A DNA stretch of 64,000 nt from Perca fluviatilis (taxonomy: Eukaryota; Chordata; Actinopteri; Perciformes; Percidae), in contig NC_053115.1 of the NCBI RefSeq assembly GCF_010015445.1, positions 15,884,505 through 15,948,504 on the forward strand, read 5' to 3'. The stretch's first letter is position 1; every line of letters starts with the position of its first letter. This document shows positions 57,019-64,000 of this stretch, one piece after another. Under the pieces are notes generated by a model. The model was not told the DNA's origin, did not search any database, and saw nothing but the letters and a program-made list of their open reading frames with translations. The translations under genes and the position numbers were made by a program.

Positions 57019-58564
57019 TGTGTTTGGTCGTCTCTCCAACTGGCCGACAAACAGACAGGTGGGGGGTAAAAGGACGCGCAGTCTAAGACTCGTAATTTTT
57101 TCAGAACACAATCAATCTGAAAATCTTAATTAGGACCGAGTAGGCTATGTCATGTAAGCTAATAACTAAAGATTTTAACACTTTCATTACCTATTAAATT
57201 AAAACAGTAGCCTAACCATCGTCTCTCAACATCCCAGCATAAGCAAGTTTGCACTTGTATAACCAGTGACATATTGAATCTTTTCAGCAAGGCATTTAAA
57301 AAAAAGTTTTTCTACCTACCTTTACAGATTTTTTTTTTTTTTAAATAGTGCCGGAGGTGAATTGATACTGTTTGTGGTCGAGCTCAGGTTGGAAATCATC
57401 CCTAAAGAGGAGGTTGGTCTTCCTGCTGTGCCCTTGTGTTTCATGTGAGGATGAAACTGGGTGGAGCTCACATTCATTAAGTAGCCTACCCGAGTCCTGT
57501 GATTCTTTACAGGTACTAAAAAATGAAGCCTGTAGGCTATGTGCTCATTGTGTTTGTGCACATAATGGAATTCTTATACAGGTGATATAAGCTTCAGAAC
57601 ATCTAATAAATACACGTTTTGATGACTGTTTATCAGTAGTTTTATCAGGTTTGGTAAGACTTTTATCATACCCTTAATTATAGCCAAGGTTGCTTAATAC
57701 AAACATAGGATATAATAAGAATATTTTGTGTTTAATCGCGTTTAATATGTTGATTAACAGTGGTGAAAATAAATACAGAGGTATTATCAGCAAAATAATC
57801 AAAAGTAAATTTTATTATTACTTTATTATATTGGATTAATATTACTGACTAAACGTGTAAGTTTATAGAAGTGGAGATCATTTTGACCACTTCATGTAGG
57901 CCCTACTGCAGATTTATCTTAACATTTTATCTTATTCTATATGACTACCACATGTTTTTTATGTACAATCTTCGTATGCAGAGTTGTAAATGAAGTAAAA
58001 GCACAGTAGCCTATGGCCTGCTGGAGTAAAGTAGTATAAAATGAAAATGCTCACATAAAGTACAACTACCTTAAAAGTAAATTTATTTTATGAAATATTT
58101 ATTTTAAGATTGTAATTAATTTTCTTATATCTCTATGGCTCTGCTTTTCTTGTTTCGCTTCGTTTGTAACAGACAGAAAAAAAAAGTCCAAGGCACGAAA
58201 AATCCTCTGTGAGACCGAAACGTCATCATGCTTCTCGACCAATCACAGCACAGAATAGTTTGACGTCCAGGGACTCTCAACTCAACCGGAAGAGTAAATG
58301 TAAACAAAGTAGTTGAGATTTAAAAAAGTACAGTAGACTGTTCTCTCCTAGTGTTACTGAAACAGTTGCTTGTATTACATTTTTTTTTATAAACGATGTA
58401 ATCTAATAAACGTTAGACAGACTAAGTGCTAAACCTATTGATTCAACGAACTCCATTTGTCGACAACATGGATTTCTTGCCATCTTGCTGCTAGCTAGCG
58501 TTAGCTAAACGGCTAATCTCACTGCGCTAACCATTAGCTAAGCGTTAATAAGCGACCAGCACCA
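57019..58564. other. Spacer between the divergently arranged vasotocin receptor and vhl
   Basis: It holds both upstream regions and AT-rich DNA. A CCAAT box (ACCAATCAC at about 58239) and CpG-containing sequence just before 58565 suit a vhl promoter. No gene is seen. Confidence 0.6.
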
Positions 58565-60162
<1,598 letters not shown>

Positions 60163-62080
60163 GGCATGAAACTGGATGGATAATGGTCTCATATAGACAG
60201 CAATATTATATTCCACACTATTAGAAAGCACAGAAGCCAGAATTAATGAAATATAAGATACAACGTTGGAATTACTTCTTGGGTGAGTGAGCAGCTGTTG
60301 CAAAGACTTCCCTAGAGGTCTTACATTTGCTGCAAAGGAGTTTGATCTGCTGCCTGTTATATTCACTCATTGGCTTTGGCAAATGTCTTCCCTTGCAGAA
60401 AAAAAACTGTATGTAGCATTTACCTTTTAGGACAAGGAGTGTTCAGTTCATCTTCAGTTAAATAGTATTGTTTAACCTCTAAAATGGTATTTAAGGATTT
60501 GTTTAAGGAAGGTTTATTCCTAAAAGGCAATTAGAGAAATTTTTGTTATTGATGCCTATCTGATTATGTTACTCTCTACTTTATTTTGCCATATCGCCAG
60601 GTTCTGGCCTAAAATCCTATTCGATCATATGCACAAGACAGATCTTACAGTACAACTATGTTTTTGTCATGCATGCAGTGTTATAACTGCTCTTCTGTCC
60701 TAAATATCATGTTATAAAGGAGACTAAATAAAAAGTATATAGTCACATTAGATAGGAATTTCAGAGAGATATGTGTTGTTAATATTCTTATTGGGAATGC
60801 CTGAGATAAGGTGATCTTAACCAATTCAGTTTACTGCACCTCTCCCCTCAAAAAACATCTTACTTTGTTATTCTAGCAGTTTAAAGACTGAACTTTTCAG
60901 CAATCATCATAAAGCTTTTGCTTTGGCACTTGAAATCTGAAAAACATGGAGTGATTATGGGTGTATTTTCCAAGTTGTCCTATTCTGGTGAATGTAGACT
61001 TTTTGTCAGAATATACCTACCACCATAAATTGACCGAGTCTCTTCTAACATTTTGTCTTGCAGCTGATTTCCTATGGTAAAAAAACAAAACAATTAACAT
61101 TGTCTTTGCATTTTTTTAAGACTAGGCTGTAAAAAAACACTGACTAAGGAGTTTATGCTTTTTTTTTTGCCTACTTTTTAATTCTGCCTATTTTGTGCTT
61201 CTGTCACCATGTTTTAAATGTATACATTGCTGGTGTATCTCAAAGACCTTAATTGTTTATTTGTGTAATACATAAATAAAAGATATATTTCTTAATTAGT
61301 TGAAAGCTGTGATGACTTTCTATTTTAGTTATTTGCTCAGCTCATTGATTATGAACAAGTAAATTCTGACTAGTCACAAAACAAAAATCATAAAAGTGAG
61401 ACTTTATTGCTCAGAGCGTATAGGGATGATTATTGAGAAGCTATTATGTTGGTGGAGAACTACAACATTACTACTGTTTATTTTGTAAGTGTGATGAAAT
61501 GTTTCGTTTTGTCACTGCTGATTTATGATTTAGGAATATCCAGGGCTTTCCGGCGCAACAAAGTTAACTGATTTTAACAACATACAGTGGATTAGCATTT
61601 TAAAATCTTAAAGCAATTTAATTGTAATTATTGTAATTAAGGTTGGTACAAGCTGAATAACTTCACACAGTTGACACTTGTATAAAGCCGACTGTTTAAA
61701 GTCACAGACAAACACAAGGATGTCCCTTTTAAGTCACAATATGAAATTATAACCTGCTCTAGTTCAACACAGCAGGGGTACTGTTGTCAAACTGGTTGCT
61801 AAGCGACAAAGTAACACAACCCATCTTTGTGTGTGTGTGTGAGAGTCGAGGTGAGCTGGCTGCAGTAATATCATGAACATGCAGACAGGGGAAAAGAATA
61901 AAACATGGGACCCAAGTCGTTTTAGGGGAGAGAAGTAAGTACTTGGTCACTGTCGAGAGGTTTCTCTCTCACACATGTTAAGTATTTGTTTTGCAGCCGT
62001 GTTTTGCACAGTGTCACTTCATTGGACTGGAGGAATACACGGTAGCTAATATTCACGATCCTTCGATTTTCTTCACCAGC
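60163..62080. other. vhl 3' untranslated region and spacer to the last gene
   Basis: AT-rich with several possible polyadenylation signals up to about 61280. A conserved-looking GT donor at 61935 and acceptor at 61996 suggest a noncoding first exon for the following gene. Confidence 0.5.
60726..60731 (+). terminator. vhl: vhl candidate polyadenylation signal
   Basis: AATAAA lies about 565 bases after the vhl stop codon. Another AATAAA follows near 61273. Confidence 0.4.
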
Positions 62081-63203
62081 ATGACATTTTGGCCGAGGAG
62101 TCACCCTGTCATGTTTCCACATCTCCAGACAGACCACTGGAGCAAAATGAAAACAACGGTAAGAACAAATTAAACAAAAATCTAAAGAATGATATATAAA
62201 CTTACGACACACTTGATTAATAATAAAAACATACAACTACTTTTTATTCTTGTGATACTATGCAGTTATTTCCACCTAGGTTCCAGTTTATTTTGCATCA
62301 GTTCCAGCTGCCTTGTTGAAGGACAGAGGTTTGTGAAAATAACCCAATTTCACAGATAATATACAACTGGGAGGTGACCAGGAGAGCACTGTCCACTGTA
62401 CAGAGAGGGCAGAGAGTTATGTTCATGTGTTACAAAGAAAACTGTTTTTATTTTGGCTTTATTATACGCCCTATTATATGCCCTTTATATATGCCCTAGT
62501 GTATGAATCACATGAAGGTGCTCTAAACCATACCCCCAGCAGCAGCCTGTTGCCTCCATTGATTCTGGCTGAAACTGCAGTTAATGATCCGGTTCCCTCC
62601 ATGGTGCAAGCATACGGTTGGTCCCACATTAACAAGAGCTGTTAAAATATCTTACTTTTTTTATTAGTTGCTCCCCTGATGTTTCACTATATATTTTTTT
62701 CCTTTAGGTGTGAATCAAAATACACCAAATACCTCACCTCAAAACAAGCCCCAGTTCAGGAATGAGTTCAATGACCGTGCCAGGAGGGGTTTCTGTTACT
62801 GGGTTACTGAAAAGAAGGGCTCACCATGTAAGCACCGATCTGAATGTCACCTACACAAGAAGTATCAGCTTAGTGTGACATTCACATGTACATACCCTGA
62901 ATCTCTTTCATTATTACTGATCCTGCTGTTCAGACTTCCCACTGTGTACTCAACTATTACAGTTTTGAAGCTTATATTCAAAGACGACCAAGTAGCTTTT
63001 TGAGAATGTAAACAAAACACTTGTGTCTAAATGAGGGTTAACTATGTGTCTTGTATTTGTATTTTAGTAGAATAACTAATATCACTTTACATTATGATTG
63101 ATTTACACAGGTCAGAGGACTGATGTATCTTCGTTCCTTCCTTACAGGTAAAGGATACAGCTTTGGTGCCTACAAGACATTTTTGGGATTACCAAAAGTC
63201 TAA
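62081..63203 (+). CDS. Unrecognised small protein gene, several exons
   Basis: I do not recognise this protein. A consistent model has exons 61997-62158 (first ATG at 62081, giving MTFWPRSHPVMFPHLQTDHW), 62280-62328, 62581-62616, 62708-62827 and 63148-63203, ending LGLPKV and TAA. Every junction is AG/GT and in phase, with a total near 110 residues. The best supported pieces are the first exon, the 62708-62827 exon (KPQFRNEFNDRARRGFCYWV) and the last exon (GYSFGAYKTFLG). The two small exons between are less certain, and 62280-62328 has a weak donor. A strong donor at 61935 suggests a noncoding exon upstream. No signal peptide or membrane helix is seen. The tyrosine- and glycine-rich C terminus recalls small ciliary microtubule-associated proteins, but that is only an impression. 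Confidence 0.55.
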
Positions 63204-64000
63204 CAAAAGGTGTTACTTTAATTTTTGTAACCTTCATATATTTTTTGAAATCACTTAAAACCATAGGATTTTACTCAAGAGGGTAGACTGTAATTAATCA
63301 TCTATCACCTTACCAGATTGTGTCTACACTTAAAAAACTGTCAAGACACCATTTCCACTACCTGACGAGTGATTTGCTTTTTAGTGGATATTATGTTGCT
63401 GTATTTGAAGTATTAAACTTGGGAATTTTGTGTGACTGCAATAATGTGCTTAGGATAATGTTTAAAATACCTTAACTTACTAAGGTAACATCTCAAAGGG
63501 AGTTGTTAAATGCATTATCTGACCCCTTCTTTTTTTAAGTGCAGTTTTTGGCATAGGGCATGATGACCACTGCTTTAAGTTAATTTGTAGATATCTAGAA
63601 ATGAAATTGAGATGTATTGAGTACACATTTTTTGTATAGTATCACTGTTCAGCATTAAATACTGCCTGTCTCACCTCTGACCACCTTTAAAAACGGGCTT
63701 GAAATTGAAGATTACCTGCTACCTTCTAAATTGTGTGTTTATCGTTTTGTTGCTATCTTGTCTTATGTCTTTATTTTCATTTTTCATAATCAGGATTCCC
63801 TCTAAACTTGTATAGAGTATACATTTTATTGTATTTACTATTTAAAAGCTTGTTTTCCTTTTATAGTTTAAATATATGCAAAGGCTTTGTCTTTAGACTA
63901 TAGTTCTGAGCACCAAATGACCAAACTTCATAATCATGCCAGCAAAGGCACCCCATCTTTTTTTCGCAATTGACTTTTTCATTGAGTTATTTTTTTCTAT
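63204..64000. other. 3' flank of the last gene
   Basis: AT-rich DNA with no open frame, repeat or RNA gene recognised. It is probably the 3' untranslated region and flank of the 62081-63203 gene. Confidence 0.5.

Noticed and set aside
56713..57133. Plus-strand open frames opposite the vasotocin receptor
   Set aside because: They are shadows of the receptor coding exon and lack any family resemblance or splice context.
61873..61934. Translation start at 61873 for the unrecognised last gene
   Set aside because: Splicing from the 61935 donor to 61997 puts this frame into a stop within 20 codons; the frame that fits the later exons has a stop at 61923, so this exon is taken as noncoding.

Overview
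The window is eukaryotic nuclear DNA from a teleost, most likely a percomorph. The genes have many small GT-AG exons, the proteins are vertebrate-specific, microsatellites are long, and introns and spacers carry hAT-type DNA transposons, MITE-like repeats and a broken LINE. Species cannot be named from the sequence alone.

Layout. 2442-15100 (+) is erbb3, a neuregulin-receptor pseudokinase; its signal-peptide exon was not found. 15101-19126 is a repeat-rich spacer. 19127-27751 (+) is pa2g4 (ErbB3-binding protein 1), with two hAT insertion sites in introns, one of them nested. 27752-34890 is gene-free and holds a MITE and a 5'-truncated LINE hit by two later DNA transposons. 34907-37090 (+) is rpl41, a 25-residue ribosomal protein spread over three coding exons. 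39028-50048 (+) is crbn (cereblon, the CRL4 substrate receptor). 55750-57018 (-) is a V2-type vasotocin/vasopressin receptor. 58565-60162 (+) is vhl, or its teleost paralogue. 62081-63203 (+) is a small multi-exon gene I do not recognise.

The order erbb3-pa2g4-rpl41 matches human 12q13. crbn and vhl, with a vasopressin/oxytocin-family receptor nearby, match human 3p25-26. The window therefore joins two blocks that are separate in human. The erbb3 and pa2g4 products are known to interact; crbn and vhl both encode substrate receptors of cullin-RING ubiquitin ligases.

Two genes are damaged as presented. erbb3 lacks the codons for the glycine-rich loop together with the splice donor after them, leaving a gap of only 52 bases before the next exon. 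crbn lacks one exon carrying half of its zinc site, and the same intron holds about 1.85 kb of CpG-rich, bacteriophage-like DNA unlike anything around it. All other splice phases in both genes fit, so assembly error or contamination is the likeliest cause. A 519-base near-identical direct duplication in another crbn intron may have a similar origin.
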